Shown: positions 15,540 through 15,612 of the stretch, one piece after another
How positions within the stretch are numbered: position 1 is the stretch's first letter
How the letters are laid out: each line of letters begins with the position of its first letter
Assembly (NCBI GenBank): GCA_051745935.1
Contig: JBNJEM010000104.1
Span: 1-15,612, forward strand
Reading direction: 5' to 3'
Length of the DNA: 15,612 nt
DNA from: JBNJEM01 sp051745935
Lineage (GTDB): Bacteria; Planctomycetota; Planctomycetia; Pirellulales; Pirellulaceae
Position numbers and translations under genes: made by a program
The notes under the pieces: generated by a model
Told to the model about the DNA's origin: nothing
The model's database searches: none
The model's input: the letters and a program-made list of their open reading frames with translations, nothing else

Positions 15540-15612
15540 TATATTTCAGGCGGTTGGATTTTTCCGGGTGGAAAGCTGCCCGACGCAAGCCGTCCTCCCG
15601 TTGGTCGGACTC
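15540..15612 (-). repeat. 73-bp inverted repeat, copy 2 (upstream of the apgM-like gene)
   Basis: This is the reverse complement of 7775-7847 with two substitutions. It runs to the last base of the window, so the true element may be longer. Read on the minus strand it lies 284 bases before the apgM-like start and points the same way as that gene, just as copy 1 points the same way as valS. The 284 bases between this repeat and the gene hold no gene or other structure that I recognise. Confidence 0.85.

Overview
The window is a gene-dense but loosely packed stretch of a bacterial chromosome with high GC. It most likely comes from a planctomycete, perhaps of the Pirellulales type. That is an inference from family resemblance: an exported protein with the short secretin-like domain common in planctomycetes, an FtsK with long acidic low-complexity regions, an aspartate kinase with four ACT domains, a stand-alone DUF151 protein, long intergenic spacers, weak or absent Shine-Dalgarno sites at some starts, and a palindromic repeat containing GGGACAAGCCCGTGG. 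No taxonomic marker gene is present.

Layout. At 138-974 (-) lies a small exported protein with a Lys/Pro/Ala tandem repeat and an STN-like domain. A spacer of about 1.3 kb follows with no convincing gene. It holds several dyads, a REP-like repeat copy and a candidate minus-strand promoter with a palindrome between its -35 and -10. The plus strand then carries ftsK (DNA translocase, 2271-5558), cimA (citramalate synthase, 6118-7761), valS (valyl-tRNA synthetase, 7998-11141) and a DUF151 'bifunctional nuclease' family protein (11452-11856). Converging on these from the right, on the minus strand, are an apgM-like metalloenzyme (14053-15255) and downstream of it the aspartate kinase lysC (12097-13893).

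How the genes relate. Four of the six genes can be tied to amino-acid metabolism. CimA opens the threonine-independent route to 2-oxobutanoate and isoleucine, ValS charges tRNA with valine, and LysC opens the aspartate family (Lys, Thr, Met). The gene next to lysC belongs to the phosphoglycerate-mutase-like family, in which a related branch has been proposed to be an alternative homoserine kinase, a reading its position favours. FtsK (chromosome segregation and division) and the exported STN-like protein appear unrelated neighbours.

I found no CRISPR array, transposase, phage gene, toxin-antitoxin pair or defence gene. The main candidates for something undescribed are non-coding: (1) a 73-bp sequence present twice in inverted orientation (7775-7847 and 15540-15612), each copy upstream of a gene it is co-oriented with; (2) two different tandem repeats in the 159-bp leader between the apgM-like gene and lysC; (3) the dyad promoter near 1136-1166; and (4) a modular REP-like hairpin family. 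At protein level the notable points are the roughly 290-residue acidic tail after the FtsK gamma domain and a zinc-ribbon-like insert in ValS.
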